From: Lacticaseibacillus mingshuiensis
GTDB taxonomy: Bacteria; Bacillota; Bacilli; Lactobacillales; Lactobacillaceae
Length of the DNA: 64,000 bases
Direction: 5' to 3'
Assembly (NCBI RefSeq): GCF_016861785.1
Contig: NZ_BOLS01000006.1
Location: 89,584 to 153,583, forward strand
Made by a program: the position numbers and the translations under genes
Shown: one piece after another, positions 38,273-47,202 of the stretch
Position numbering within the stretch: position 1 is the first letter of the stretch
Layout: every line of letters begins with the position of its first letter
The notes under the pieces: generated by a model
What the model was told of the DNA's origin: nothing
The model's input: the letters and a program-made list of their open reading frames with translations, nothing else
The model's database searches: none

Positions 38273-38316
38273 GCAATTTCGCAGATAATGTTCGGCTTTT
38301 AGAAAGGACGACACAG

Positions 38317-39294
38317 ATGGAAATTTTTGATTACGAGGACATTCAGCTGATTCCAAACAAGTGTATCGTGCGCTCTCGCAAGGAGGTAGACACCTCTGTC
38401 GAGTTCGGCGGACGGACGTTCAAGATTCCCGTGGTGCCGGCCAATATGCAAACGATCATCGACGAGCCCCTGGCGAAGTGGCTGGCGGCCAATGGCTATT
38501 TTTACGTGATGCATCGCTTTGAACCCGAACGGCGCGCCGCATTTATCAAGCAGATGCACGAAGATGGCCTCTTCGCCTCGATCTCTGTCGGCGTGAAAGA
38601 CGAAGAATTCGCCTTCATCAAGGAGCTGGCCGGCGCGCAACTGAATCCGGAATATATCACCATCGACATCGCGCATGGCCACGCCCAGATCGTGATGGAC
38701 ATGATTCAGCACATCAAAAAATACCTGCCGGACGCCTTTGTTATCGCCGGCAATGTCGGCACCCCAGAAGGCGTTCGCGAACTTGAAAATGCCGGGGCGG
38801 ATGCGACCAAAGTCGGCATCGGCCCAGGGAAGGTCTGCATCACCAAGATCAAGACTGGATTCGGGACCGGCGGCTGGCAATTGGCAGCGCTGCGCTGGTG
38901 CGCCAAAGCCGCGCGCAAGCCGATCATCACGGATGGCGGCATTCGCACCCATGGCGACATTGCCAAGTCTCTGCGTTTCGGCGCGACAATGTGCATGATC
39001 GGGTCCCTATTTGCCGGTCATGAAGAGACCCCAGGCAAAAAAGTGACCGTCGATGGCAAACGGTATCAGGAGTATTTTGGCTCCGCCTCAGAATACCAAA
39101 AAGGCGACCACCACAATGTCGAAGGCAAAAAAATGCTGATTCCGCTGAAGGGCCACATTGCCGACACCCTCAAGGAAATGCAGGAAGACCTGCAGTCGGC
39201 TGTGTCCTATGCCGGCGGGCGCGATCTGGCGGCACTGACTAAGGTCGATTACGTCATTGTGAAAAACTCGATCTTCAACGGCGATCAGTATTAA
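38317..39294 (+). CDS. guaC: GMP reductase
   Basis: This 325-residue IMPDH/GMPR-family barrel converts GMP to IMP with NADPH, releasing ammonia. The catalytic cysteine loop is [15 protein letters not shown], and the flap and phosphate site ([19 protein letters not shown]) are present. There are no CBS domains, which separates it from IMP dehydrogenase. AAAGGA precedes the ATG. It has its own promoter and works in purine salvage balance. Confidence 0.95.
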   Translation: MEIFDYEDIQLIPNKCIVRSRKEVDTSVEFGGRTFKIPVVPANMQTIIDEPLAKWLAANGYFYVMHRFEPERRAAFIKQMHEDGLFASISVGVKDEEFAFIKELAGAQLNPEYITIDIAHGHAQIVMDMIQHIKKYLPDAFVIAGNVGTPEGVRELENAGADATKVGIGPGKVCITKIKTGFGTGGWQLAALRWCAKAARKPIITDGGIRTHGDIAKSLRFGATMCMIGSLFAGHEETPGKKVTVDGKRYQEYFGSASEYQKGDHHNVEGKKMLIPLKGHIADTLKEMQEDLQSAVSYAGGRDLAALTKVDYVIVKNSIFNGDQY

Positions 39295-39407
39295 GCTAAC
39301 TTTTAGTAAGTTTTCCGTGCACTCCGGGTCGGCGCGTGTTAGAATTGACCACGATGTTACTAGTGATCGACCTAACCCAAACCAAAAACTCAAATACGGA
39401 GGACTGC

Positions 39408-39677
39408 ATGGCTAAGAAATCTAAGATCGAAAAAGCCAAGAAGATCGAACTGACCGTGGCCAAATACGCCACGCTTCGCGCAGAATACAAAGCGACAGGC
39501 AATTACGCCGCGCTTCAGACGCTGCCGCGCAACGCCAGCCCAGTGCGGATGCATAACCGCGACGAACTGGATGGCCGCCCGCATGCTTACATGCGCAAGT
39601 TCCATCTTTCGCGACTCAACTTCCGGGATCTCGCGCATAAGGGCCAGATTCCTGGCGTGCGCAAAGCTTCTTGGTAA
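39408..39677 (+). CDS. rpsN: Ribosomal protein S14, zinc-independent form
   Basis: This 89-residue S14 has no CxxC pairs, so it is the long, zinc-free type rather than the 61-residue zinc form encoded in the main ribosomal operon of Firmicutes. It would sit in the head of the 30S subunit. In Bacillus the equivalent is switched on by Zur under zinc shortage. I do not see a clear Zur box here. The start [12 protein letters not shown] follows GGAGG by seven bases. Confidence 0.95.
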   Translation: MAKKSKIEKAKKIELTVAKYATLRAEYKATGNYAALQTLPRNASPVRMHNRDELDGRPHAYMRKFHLSRLNFRDLAHKGQIPGVRKASW

Positions 39678-39698
39678 GTTAGCGTCAGTTAAAAAAAT

Positions 39699-39737
39699 GG
39701 ACCTCAGGCACCCAACTCTCACGGGTGCCTGAGGTCC
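39699..39737. terminator. Bidirectional terminator between rpsN and the GutA-like gene
   Basis: A perfect 15-bp stem (GGACCTCAGGCACCC with its complement) and a nine-base loop are flanked by seven A and TATTTTTTT. It can terminate both convergent genes. Confidence 0.92.
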
Positions 39738-39794
39738 TATTTTTTTGTCCAAACAGCGTGGCGGCTCTTACCTGCGCCGTCTTTTCGCCAGGCC

Positions 39795-40169
39795 TCACTC
39801 AGCCGTCCGATACGTCAAGGGCTCGCCCACCGTAAACGTGGGGACCTGAGTCGGGGTGAGATACAGCGCATTGGCAAGCGGCGCCTCGGTTGGCACAGGG
39901 CCGAAGACGAGTGCGACATGGCCGATCGCCTGCAGATTTTCGTTTGCCAACGCGCCGACATGGGTGATCGTATAGCCTTGCGCCCCCACCTGCAACGTAT
40001 CGCCTTCTGCTAGCGTCAATGCCTGCTGACTCACGCGGTCTGTGAACCGTTGAATCACCGACACATCCTGCAGCGGCGCCGTTGCCGTTTCCCCAAATAA
40101 GATCACCAGCGCCGCATCGCTGCCCAAAGCGTCTGGGCCGATCGCTGTGATCTCCGAAGTTGTTTCCAT
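39795..40169 (-). CDS. PTS glucitol/sorbitol IIA-like protein, stand-alone
   Basis: This 124-residue protein matches the IIA-Gut (GutA/SrlB) family across its length, best around ITHVGALANENLQAIGHVALVF. Known family members accept phosphate from HPr on a histidine (His43 in E. coli SrlB). Here the aligned stretch reads VIQRF, with glutamine in place of the histidine. There are no neighbouring IIB or IIC genes. It may therefore not be a working transporter subunit. AGGAGG precedes the ATG. Confidence 0.75.
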   Translation of the reverse strand: METTSEITAIGPDALGSDAALVILFGETATAPLQDVSVIQRFTDRVSQQALTLAEGDTLQVGAQGYTITHVGALANENLQAIGHVALVFGPVPTEAPLANALYLTPTQVPTFTVGEPLTYRTAE

Positions 40170-40227
40170 CTGCGCCCCTCCTTTTTGTCTTCAGTTATCA
40201 TACCATGCCGCGAAACGGGTGCGGCAA

Positions 40228-40236
40228 TGTTATACT
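40228..40236 (+). promoter_or_regulatory. Extended -10 promoter of the lactonase-family gene
   Basis: AATGTTATACTGAAA: TG, one base, TATACT, then GA, about 65 bases before the ATG. Confidence 0.6.
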
Positions 40237-40302
40237 GAAAGCGCAATTGTTTTGAACACACGCAGACGCGTTGAACACGACTGCGTTCAGGAGGCAATAT
40301 CA

Positions 40303-41337
40303 ATGAAGCAAACAGTTCTGCTTGGCGGCTACACCCGCCACGGCGGCAAAGGGGTCTACCGAGCCGCTTTTGATTCCGAAACCGGTGCGCTCAGCCCCTT
40401 CACGCCCTTCATCACGAGCCTAACATCGCCGACTTACATGGCGGTCTCAAGCGCGAACATCGCGTACATCGTCAGTGCAGGCGATGGTGAAGGCGGCGTT
40501 GCGGCCTTTGACCTGAATGGTGCCACCCCGCGCCTGATCAACAGCGTCCTGACACCGGGTGGTTCCCCGGCGCACATTTCCCTTGATGAAAAACGCGTGC
40601 TGGTCTTTGCGGCGTTTTACCATGATGGCCGCGCCAATGTTTACAAGATCGGCGAAGATGGCGGCCTCACCGCCACGGACAGCGTGCAACATGCGGGCAA
40701 CGGACCGCGGCCAGAGCAGGACGAAGCGCATGTCCATTTTGCGGCGCTCACGCCAGACGACCGGCTTGCCCTTGTCGATCTGGGCAACGACACCGTCACC
40801 ACCTATCCAGTTGATGAAGCCGGCAAGCTTGGCGCACCGACGATCTTGAACACCCCGAAAGGCTACGGCCCACGCCATTTGGTCTTCAATCACAAGCGGC
40901 CGATCGCCTACCTGCTTGGCGAATTGTCCAGCAACCTGACCGTGATGCCATATGATGCAACGACGGGTAGCTTCACCATGGGCCAGACGGTCAAAACGAT
41001 TCCGGACGATTACACCGACTTCAACGGAGCCGCAGCGATTCGGCTCTCCAGCGACGACCGCTTCCTGTATGCCTCCAACCGCGGCTATAACACGATCGTT
41101 GTGTACGCCGTCAGCGAAGATGGGCTGAGCCTGACCGAGATCCAGCAGATCTCAACGGAAGGCGACTTCCCGCGTGATTTTGACCTCGACCTGAGCGAGA
41201 CCTATGTCCTAGCCGTCAACCAAAAAACGAGCAACGGCACCCTGTATCAGCGCGATGCCGCCACGGGCAAGCTCACCTTGGCCGCCAAAGACCTGGAGAC
41301 CCCAGAGGCGGTGAACGTCGTCTTTTTGAAAGACTAA
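40303..41337 (+). CDS. Lactonase-family seven-bladed beta-propeller (6-phosphogluconolactonase type)
   Basis: This 344-residue protein matches the YkgB/Pgl beta-propeller family: LGGYTRHGGKGVY at the start, GNGPRPEQDEAHVHFA, and the blade motif FLYASNRGYNTIVVY. Members hydrolyse 6-phosphogluconolactone in the pentose phosphate route, though not all have been tested. No signal peptide. The ATG at 40303 follows CAGGAGGC by six to seven bases, so the longer reading is rejected. Confidence 0.85.
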   Translation: MKQTVLLGGYTRHGGKGVYRAAFDSETGALSPFTPFITSLTSPTYMAVSSANIAYIVSAGDGEGGVAAFDLNGATPRLINSVLTPGGSPAHISLDEKRVLVFAAFYHDGRANVYKIGEDGGLTATDSVQHAGNGPRPEQDEAHVHFAALTPDDRLALVDLGNDTVTTYPVDEAGKLGAPTILNTPKGYGPRHLVFNHKRPIAYLLGELSSNLTVMPYDATTGSFTMGQTVKTIPDDYTDFNGAAAIRLSSDDRFLYASNRGYNTIVVYAVSEDGLSLTEIQQISTEGDFPRDFDLDLSETYVLAVNQKTSNGTLYQRDAATGKLTLAAKDLETPEAVNVVFLKD

Positions 41338-41349
41338 GCTTTGATCTGA

Positions 41350-41378
41350 AATAGCGGCGATGCGTCGCTATTTTTTTG
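41350..41378 (+). terminator. Terminator of the lactonase-family gene
   Basis: AATAGCG and CGCTATT pair around a nine-base loop, followed by a T run. Confidence 0.8.
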
Positions 41379-41418
41379 CCCCCATCATCGGCTTTTTCAT
41401 TAAATTTTCGCCATGGCG

Positions 41419-41446
41419 TTGTCACGCTCCGTCTGGCCGGTATACT
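41419..41446 (+). promoter_or_regulatory. uppP-cutC promoter
   Basis: TTGTCA (41419-41424), a 16-base spacer and TATACT (41441-41446), 30 bases before the uppP start. Confidence 0.7.
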
Positions 41447-41475
41447 TGAAGTATTGATCTGCAAGGAGGAGCCTC

Positions 41476-42297
41476 ATGCTAGACATTATCAAAGCCATCG
41501 TGATCGGCATCGTCGAAGGGTTGACGGAATTTCTGCCGATCAGTTCGACCGGCCACATCGACCTGGTCAATCATGTGATCAAGTTGAACCAAAGCGCGGA
41601 TTTCACCGCGATGTTTGAATACGTGATTCAATTCGGCGCGATTCTCGCCGTCATCTTGCTTTATTTCAACAAGTTGAACCCGTTTGCCCCCAGCAAGTCC
41701 GCCCCGGAGAAAAAAGCGACCTGGCTGATCTGGGCAAAAGTGATCGTCGCCGTTTTGCCCTCGGTCATCATCGGCCTGCCGCTGAATGATTGGATGGACG
41801 CGCATCTGCACACCCCGCAAGTTGTCGCAACGACCTTGATCTTCTATGGGATCTTGTTCATCGTCATCGAGAACTGGGCCAAGGACAAACAGCCAGCCGT
41901 GTCGCGCCTGGCCGACCTGTCCTTCCAGACCGCCCTGTTCATCGGCCTGTTTCAGACGCTGTCGATCATCCCCGGCACCAGTCGCTCCGGTGCGACGATT
42001 CTGGGCGCGATCATTCTCGGCACCAGCCGGGCAGTGGCAACGGAATTCTCGTTTTATCTCGCGATTCCCACAATGGTCGGCGTGTCGATTTTGAAAATTG
42101 GCAAGTTCATCATGAATGGCAACAGTTTGACCGGCGAGCAATGGGCCGTCCTGTTGACCGGGCTCATCGTCTCGTTTCTGGTCGCCGTGGTCGCGATCAA
42201 GTGGCTCATCAAATTCGTCAAGACGCACGATTTCAAACCCTTTGGCTGGTATCGCATCGGCCTCGGGCTCGTCGTCTTGCTGGTCTTATTCCTATAG
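41476..42297 (+). CDS. uppP: Undecaprenyl-diphosphatase UppP/BacA
   Basis: This 273-residue integral membrane phosphatase recycles the lipid carrier for wall synthesis and gives some bacitracin resistance. Both family signatures are present: [14 protein letters not shown] near residue 14 and [10 protein letters not shown] near 172, with about eight membrane helices. AAGGAGGAG precedes the ATG. cutC follows 9 bp downstream, so they are probably co-transcribed. Confidence 0.96.
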   Translation: MLDIIKAIVIGIVEGLTEFLPISSTGHIDLVNHVIKLNQSADFTAMFEYVIQFGAILAVILLYFNKLNPFAPSKSAPEKKATWLIWAKVIVAVLPSVIIGLPLNDWMDAHLHTPQVVATTLIFYGILFIVIENWAKDKQPAVSRLADLSFQTALFIGLFQTLSIIPGTSRSGATILGAIILGTSRAVATEFSFYLAIPTMVGVSILKIGKFIMNGNSLTGEQWAVLLTGLIVSFLVAVVAIKWLIKFVKTHDFKPFGWYRIGLGLVVLLVLFL

Positions 42298-42306
42298 GAG
42301 GTCCCC

Positions 42307-42942
42307 ATGTTAAAAGAAGTCGCAGTTGAAAATTTCACCAACATTCCCCGCGCCATTGCGGCCGGTGCCCGGCGCATCGAGCTCAATGATAACCTGGCGG
42401 TGGGCGGCACCACCGTTTCAAAAGGCACCATGGCCGAGGCGACCGCGTATTGCCACGATCATGACGCGAGCGTGGTCGCCATGATTCGGCCCCGCGGCGG
42501 TGATTTTGTCTATAACGACACGGAATTGAAGATCATGGAAGCCGATATTTTTGAAGCCCAGGCGCTGGGTGTGGATGCCGTGACGTTCGGGGTCCTCACC
42601 CCAGACGGCCAGCTCGACACAGAGGCCATGGCCCAATTGATCGCGGCAGCTGGCGGCATGGATGTCGTGATGCACATGGCGTTTGACGCAATGCCCGAAG
42701 CCAACCAAGGCGTGGCGATCACCTGGCTCGCCGACCATGACGTCGTGCGCATCCTGTCGCACGGCGGCCCGCTGACCACACCGATCACCGAAACACTGAC
42801 CCATCTTGGCGACTTAGTCAAAGAAGCCGGCGATCGCATCACCATTTTGCCGGGCGGCGGCGTGACCGCGGCCAACGTCGACCACATCGTCGAAGTGTTG
42901 GGTGTGCAACAGGCACATGGGACGAAGATCATAAGTTATTAA
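42307..42942 (+). CDS. cutC: CutC-family protein
   Basis: This 211-residue TIM-barrel protein has the CutC phrases ARRIELNDNLAVGG, MIRPRGGDFVYND and LPGGGVTAANV. It was named for copper tolerance in E. coli, but the biochemical activity remains uncertain and the copper role has been questioned. TAGGAGG precedes the ATG. The stop is directly followed by family A repeats rather than a normal terminator. Confidence 0.9.
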   Translation: MLKEVAVENFTNIPRAIAAGARRIELNDNLAVGGTTVSKGTMAEATAYCHDHDASVVAMIRPRGGDFVYNDTELKIMEADIFEAQALGVDAVTFGVLTPDGQLDTEAMAQLIAAAGGMDVVMHMAFDAMPEANQGVAITWLADHDVVRILSHGGPLTTPITETLTHLGDLVKEAGDRITILPGGGVTAANVDHIVEVLGVQQAHGTKIISY

Positions 42943-42943
42943 A

Positions 42944-43228
42944 GGGTGTGGAGGCTCGCGTATAGGGGTTGGCAGTTAGCTCGGCCTAGGTGCTTGATGG
43001 CGCACCTTGCCATCGAGTGCCTAGGTCAGCTAAGTGTCCCACCCCTGCGAGCCGGAACCCAACTAAAGGGTGTGGAGGCTCGCGTATAGGGGTGGGCAGT
43101 TAGCTCGGCCTAGGTGCTTGATGGCGCACCTTGCCAGCGAGTACCTAGGTCAGCTAAGTGTCCCACCCCTGCGAGCCGGAACCCAACTACGGGGTGCCAA
43201 GGCTCGCGGGATGGCCGGGTAGCTAACC
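42944..43228 (+). repeat. Family A repeat array, two near-identical copies and a fragment
   Basis: Copies at 42944-43065 and 43068-43190 differ at only a few positions, and a 5' fragment (43191-43228) starts a third. Outer arms are GGCTCGC/GCGAGCC, the next AGGGG/CCCCT, and the central hairpin GCTTGATGGC...GCCATCGAGTG. In the second copy one central-arm base is changed and no longer pairs. They begin two bases after the cutC stop. Confidence 0.87.
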
Positions 43229-43250
43229 ATCCCCTTGCTTCCAACAAAAA

Positions 43251-43282
43251 GGCGCGCAACCAAGTCAAATCGGTTGCGCGTC
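43251..43282 (-). terminator. Terminator of the relQ-nadK-rluD-degV group
   Basis: On the minus strand an 11-bp stem GACGCGCAACC/GGTTGCGCGCC (one wobble or mismatch near the base) is followed by TTTTTG. Confidence 0.82.
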
Positions 43283-43318
43283 TTTTGCGTTCTATTAAAT
43301 TTTATAATGGCAGTTCAA

Positions 43319-44188
43319 TTATGCATGCGGCTCGCTGGCGATCACAAAGGCCGCCACGCAGCCAAATCCGGTGTGGCTGGCGATGGTCAAGCCGATCGGG
43401 CCGGTCAAGACATTGGCATCCGGCGCCTGGCTCAAGATATGCGCTTTGACCTCATCGGCCGCCGCCCAATCCCCGCTGGTGGCGATCAGGATCTGCTGAC
43501 TCGGATCAGCTGGCAAGGCCGCCAAGATCTTATCCCCCAGCGTGAGCAGCGCGCGTTTGCGGGCGCGGACCTTGCTGACCATGCGCAGCTTCCCCTCCGG
43601 ATCGACATCCAGAATCGGTTTGATGTTCAAAAGCGTGCCCAGCGTCGCCGCCGTGCGCGAGACCCGACCGCCATGATACAGGTAGTCCAGATTATCCACG
43701 GTGAACCAGGACTGAAGCCGATTTTTCTCTGCTTCAATGTAGTCCGCGACCTCGTCGAGACTCTTGCCCGCCTGTTTCTGGGCGATCGCGTCCAGCACAA
43801 GGCGCCCTTCCCCAGCTGAGGCTGCCAAAGTGTCGACAATGCGCAGCGTTGCGTCTGGGTATTTTTCCAAAAGCAGGTCGCGTGCCTGAAGCGCCGAGCT
43901 CAGTGAACCGGACAGGCCGCTTGAAAAACCGAGGTATAACACCGGGGTGCCCGCCTTGAGATACGGTTCGAAAAACGCCTCGTACTCGCCCACGTTGACC
44001 TGGGCGGTGGTCGGCATCACGCCTGACTTGATCTTGGCAAAAAAGTCTTCGAGGTCGTAGCTTTGGCCCAGATCGTCGTTGAGCTCCTGTCCGTCGACTT
44101 CAAAATGGAATGGGACGAATCCCACGTCTGCTGCCTGGAGTGTGTCGTAGCTGAGATCGCAAGCCGAATCAGTCAATAATTGGTACAT
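43319..44188 (-). CDS. degV: DegV-family fatty-acid-binding protein
   Basis: This 289-residue DegV fold begins YQLLTDSACDLSYDTL and has the PTTAQVNVGEYEAFFEPYL and LGFSSGLSGS loops that bind the fatty acid head group. Related FakB proteins present fatty acids to the FakA kinase; whether this copy does so is inference. It is the last of four minus-strand genes starting at relQ, 13 bp after the pseudouridine synthase. Confidence 0.92.
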   Translation of the reverse strand: MYQLLTDSACDLSYDTLQAADVGFVPFHFEVDGQELNDDLGQSYDLEDFFAKIKSGVMPTTAQVNVGEYEAFFEPYLKAGTPVLYLGFSSGLSGSLSSALQARDLLLEKYPDATLRIVDTLAASAGEGRLVLDAIAQKQAGKSLDEVADYIEAEKNRLQSWFTVDNLDYLYHGGRVSRTAATLGTLLNIKPILDVDPEGKLRMVSKVRARKRALLTLGDKILAALPADPSQQILIATSGDWAAADEVKAHILSQAPDANVLTGPIGLTIASHTGFGCVAAFVIASEPHA

Positions 44189-44201
44189 CTTCCCACATCC
44201 T

Positions 44202-45107
44202 TTACGCCCTATCGATGGGCAACTCTAACATGTCACACAAGGATACCATATCCGATGGCACCGCGGCGGTCAATTCCAGCGTCCGCTGCAAAAAAGGATG
44301 CCAAAGGGCCAGCTTCCAGCAATGCAGCGCCTGGCGCGTGATGCCGCGCATTGGGCCGCCGTACAAGTCATCCCCATACAGCGGATGGCCGACGCCGGCA
44401 AAATGCACCCGAATCTGATGCGTCCGCCCGGTGTGCAGCGCCACCTGAGCGACTAACCCGGCCGAATTTTGCGCCAGCACCTGATATTCCGTGATCGACC
44501 GTTTGCCATTTGCGACCACTTTTCGCCGCATGTAAAAGTCGGGGTCATGGCCGATCGGTAACATCAGCCACCCATGCGGCGGCATCGGTGTCTTATTCGT
44601 CGCCACAGCCAGGTACGTTTTTTGCAAGCGGGTACTGTGCAACTGGCGGTCCAGTAGGCTGTGGACAAAACCGTGCTTGGCAAACAGCATCAGCCCCGAC
44701 GTGTCGCGGTCCAGCCGGGTCACCACATGCACCGCGGCGCTTTCCGCGTGTTCCGCCAGCAAATGCGCCTTCACGTAATTGGCCATGCTGTCGTTGCCGC
44801 GCAAAGGGTCCGGTATCGACGCGACGCCGGCCGGCTTATTGACCACCAACAGATAGGCATCCTCATACACAATGTCCAGCGGAAACGGCGTCGGCACCAC
44901 CACGTCCTTGACGATCTCTGGCGCCGTTTGCAGCAAGATGCGGTCGCCATCTTGCACCAAAAAGGCGAGGTTGCGCTGCTTTTTGTTGACGAACACAAAC
45001 CCGCCTTGATATTTGAGCCGCTTCAACTGAATGCGCGAAAATCCCTCATGCTGCAAAAATCGGCCTAGCGCAAGGGACTCCCCATGATATCGCCACTGAA
45101 ATCTCAT
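44202..45107 (-). CDS. RluA-family pseudouridine synthase
   Basis: This 301-residue protein has the RluA catalytic motif HVVTRLDRDTSGLMLFAK with its aspartate, and the late motif GRTHQIRVHFAGVGHPLYGD. No complete S4 domain is obvious. The position after nadK matches Bacillus yjbO. The rRNA or tRNA target cannot be read from sequence. Its ATG overlaps the nadK stop (ATGA). Confidence 0.92.
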   Translation of the reverse strand: MRFQWRYHGESLALGRFLQHEGFSRIQLKRLKYQGGFVFVNKKQRNLAFLVQDGDRILLQTAPEIVKDVVVPTPFPLDIVYEDAYLLVVNKPAGVASIPDPLRGNDSMANYVKAHLLAEHAESAAVHVVTRLDRDTSGLMLFAKHGFVHSLLDRQLHSTRLQKTYLAVATNKTPMPPHGWLMLPIGHDPDFYMRRKVVANGKRSITEYQVLAQNSAGLVAQVALHTGRTHQIRVHFAGVGHPLYGDDLYGGPMRGITRQALHCWKLALWHPFLQRTLELTAAVPSDMVSLCDMLELPIDRA

Positions 45108-45901
45108 TGCTTTGCGCCAATGAAGGCGTCCTCGACCCGATCCCAGAAATGCATGTGGCGGTACCGGGCAAAATGAATCCGTTCATCCGCAATGCGGAAG
45201 CGAATCTCCGTGACCATTTGCGGTGTGATCGTAAACTGATCGATGGTCATCAAATAATCCTGGAACGCCTCGGGCCGCGTGATCATCCACTCATCGGGCG
45301 CCAAGATCATCGGCGCCGCCAAGGTTCGGAACACACGATTGTTGATCGAGGCGATCTCCGTGACCTGCAAGGCATCCAGCCGCGGATGCATCACCGCCCC
45401 GCCGTTTGATTTACTGTACCCCGTCGAGCCGGTTGGGGTGCACACGCAAAGCCCATCGCCGCGAAAACTTTCAAAGAAGTTTTCCTTGATGTAGACATCC
45501 GCGCGCATCGTGCCGTTGGGCCGCTTCAAAGTCGCCTCGTTCAACGCGAGGTAATGGGAGGTCGTGCCATCTTCATAATCCGCCAACACATCAAGCAGCG
45601 GATAGCTGACACTTTCCCCGGAATCATTTTTCAAAGCTTCGACAAGCTCGTCGATCTCAAAATCGCGCCAGTCGGTATAAAAGCCGAGGTGGCCTGTATG
45701 CACACCGATGAAGCGCACCGAGTTGAGCTGATCGGCGTAGCGGTGAAAGGCGGAAAGCAGCGTGCCGTCGCCGCCGATCGAGATCACGACATCCGGCCGT
45801 TTCTCGTCCATCACAAAACCACCAGCGGCCAGCCCAGCAGTGAGCTTCTGGTTGGCCTCCAGCGACTTGGCATTATTGTTGTGGACGATCGAGATTCGCA
45901 T
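45104..45901 (-). CDS. nadK: NAD kinase
   Basis: This 265-residue enzyme phosphorylates NAD to NADP. It has the GGDGT motif (VISIGGDGTLLSAFHRY), the LNEATLKR region and the glycine-rich TPTGSTGYSKSNGG. Its ATG overlaps the relQ stop (TAATG) and its stop overlaps the next start, so relQ-nadK-rluA are translationally coupled, as in Bacillus yjbMNO. Confidence 0.95.
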   Translation of the reverse strand: MRISIVHNNNAKSLEANQKLTAGLAAGGFVMDEKRPDVVISIGGDGTLLSAFHRYADQLNSVRFIGVHTGHLGFYTDWRDFEIDELVEALKNDSGESVSYPLLDVLADYEDGTTSHYLALNEATLKRPNGTMRADVYIKENFFESFRGDGLCVCTPTGSTGYSKSNGGAVMHPRLDALQVTEIASINNRVFRTLAAPMILAPDEWMITRPEAFQDYLMTIDQFTITPQMVTEIRFRIADERIHFARYRHMHFWDRVEDAFIGAKQ

Positions 45902-46572
45902 TAATCCTCACCTTTTTCATCATCGTCATGCGGCCGGATCATCGGGACATTTTGCCCCTTCCCATAGGAGAACAACTGCTGCGCTTCCTGAATCTCTTCG
46001 CGAATCTCAGACATCTCTTTATCCAGCATAAAACTGGCTTCGGCTGCCCGCTTTAATCGAGCCTTCAATTCGTCTGGAAATTCGCCTTGATATTTATAAT
46101 TCAGCGAATGTTCGATCGTCGCCCAGAAATTCATGGACATGGTGCGAATCTGGACTTCCGCCAGCAGCCTTTTTTCGCCATGGACCAGCTGCACCGGATA
46201 CTCGATCACCACATGATAAGACCGATAGCCCGAGGGTTTGACGTTCGTAACATAATCGCGCTCCTCGACCACTTTCATGTCGTTGCGCTTGTGCAACATG
46301 TCAACGACCTCATAAATGTCTTCAACAAACTGGCACTGAATGCGCAGCCCGGCGATATCCTGCATATCCTGTTCGAGCATCTCATCAGAGATATAGCGGC
46401 GAGATTGCTTTTCAATGATCGAATCCACCGGCTTGACGCGGCCGGTGACAAATTCGATCGGCGAATGCTCACTAGCCTGCTGGAACTGCTTACGCATCCC
46501 GCGAAACTTGATCTTGAGCTCACTGACCGCTTGTTCGTATGGCATCAAAAATGAATCCCAATCGCGCTGCAT
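45901..46572 (-). CDS. relQ: RelQ small alarmone synthetase
   Basis: This 223-residue synthetase-only RelA/SpoT homologue makes (p)ppGpp or pGpp from ATP and GTP/GDP. The nucleotidyltransferase core includes VTGRVKPVDSIIEK, DIAGLRIQC, GYRSYHVVIEYPV, and EVQIRTMSMNFWATIEH. There is no hydrolase, TGS or ACT domain. The ATG at 46572 is seven bases after AGGAGG; a longer reading is open but unlikely. Confidence 0.95.
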   Translation of the reverse strand: MQRDWDSFLMPYEQAVSELKIKFRGMRKQFQQASEHSPIEFVTGRVKPVDSIIEKQSRRYISDEMLEQDMQDIAGLRIQCQFVEDIYEVVDMLHKRNDMKVVEERDYVTNVKPSGYRSYHVVIEYPVQLVHGEKRLLAEVQIRTMSMNFWATIEHSLNYKYQGEFPDELKARLKRAAEASFMLDKEMSEIREEIQEAQQLFSYGKGQNVPMIRPHDDDEKGED

Positions 46573-46661
46573 CGCGCCGCCTCCTACCATCGCGGCGGCC
46601 AAAACACGCACCCGGCCGCCACTGACAAATTCTATTACATTTTAACATAGTTCAAGAGACA

Positions 46662-46835
46662 GGGTGCGGAGGTCCGCGGGATGGTGGATCAGCTAACTTG
46701 GCCCTGGCGCTTGAGGCGCTCTTCGCCTCGAGTGACGGGGACAGTTAGCTGTATCCACCATGCGGACCGCAGCCCAACTTCACGGTGCGGAGCCGAGCGG
46801 GTTTGGGGCATGCAGCTAGTCCAGCTGCCCCGTGT
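46662..46835 (+). repeat. Family A repeat copy and a truncated second copy
   Basis: A full copy runs 46662-46779 with outer arms GGTCCGC/GCGGACC and central hairpin GCTTGAGGC...GCCTCGAGTG. After it, 46782-46835 has the 5' end GGTGCGGAG and then a short GGGGCATGCAGCTA...AGCTGCCCC hairpin, a copy that has lost its middle. It lies between divergent relQ and yjbH. The remaining 46836-47120 is less GC-rich and holds no gene I can support. Confidence 0.8.
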
Positions 46836-47202
46836 AACGCACACCTCTTCTCCGAACATCCGTCTTTCGTGTCGCGTATCGTGAACACCCAAGTGAAAAA
46901 ATTCATCATCTTCGCCAGATCAATATCAAGGAAGCGTGGCCCGCCGACGCGAAAAACAGTTTCGAAAGCCAGGTCCCGAAAATAATAGAAATATAACTAA
47001 TATGCACCAACCAATTTAAAATTTTTGATACGCAAATCTGCTACCTCTGATTAGTGGAGACTTTTCCATCAAATCTGACAGCCGCGCCGGCATTCAATTG
47101 ATGTGAAAAACTCACAAGCTAAATCGTTGCACCATCCACGATATCTGGTACATTATAGATATCAACAGACTGTGCCTGTGTCATTTTTCTAGGAGGTCCA
47201 CC

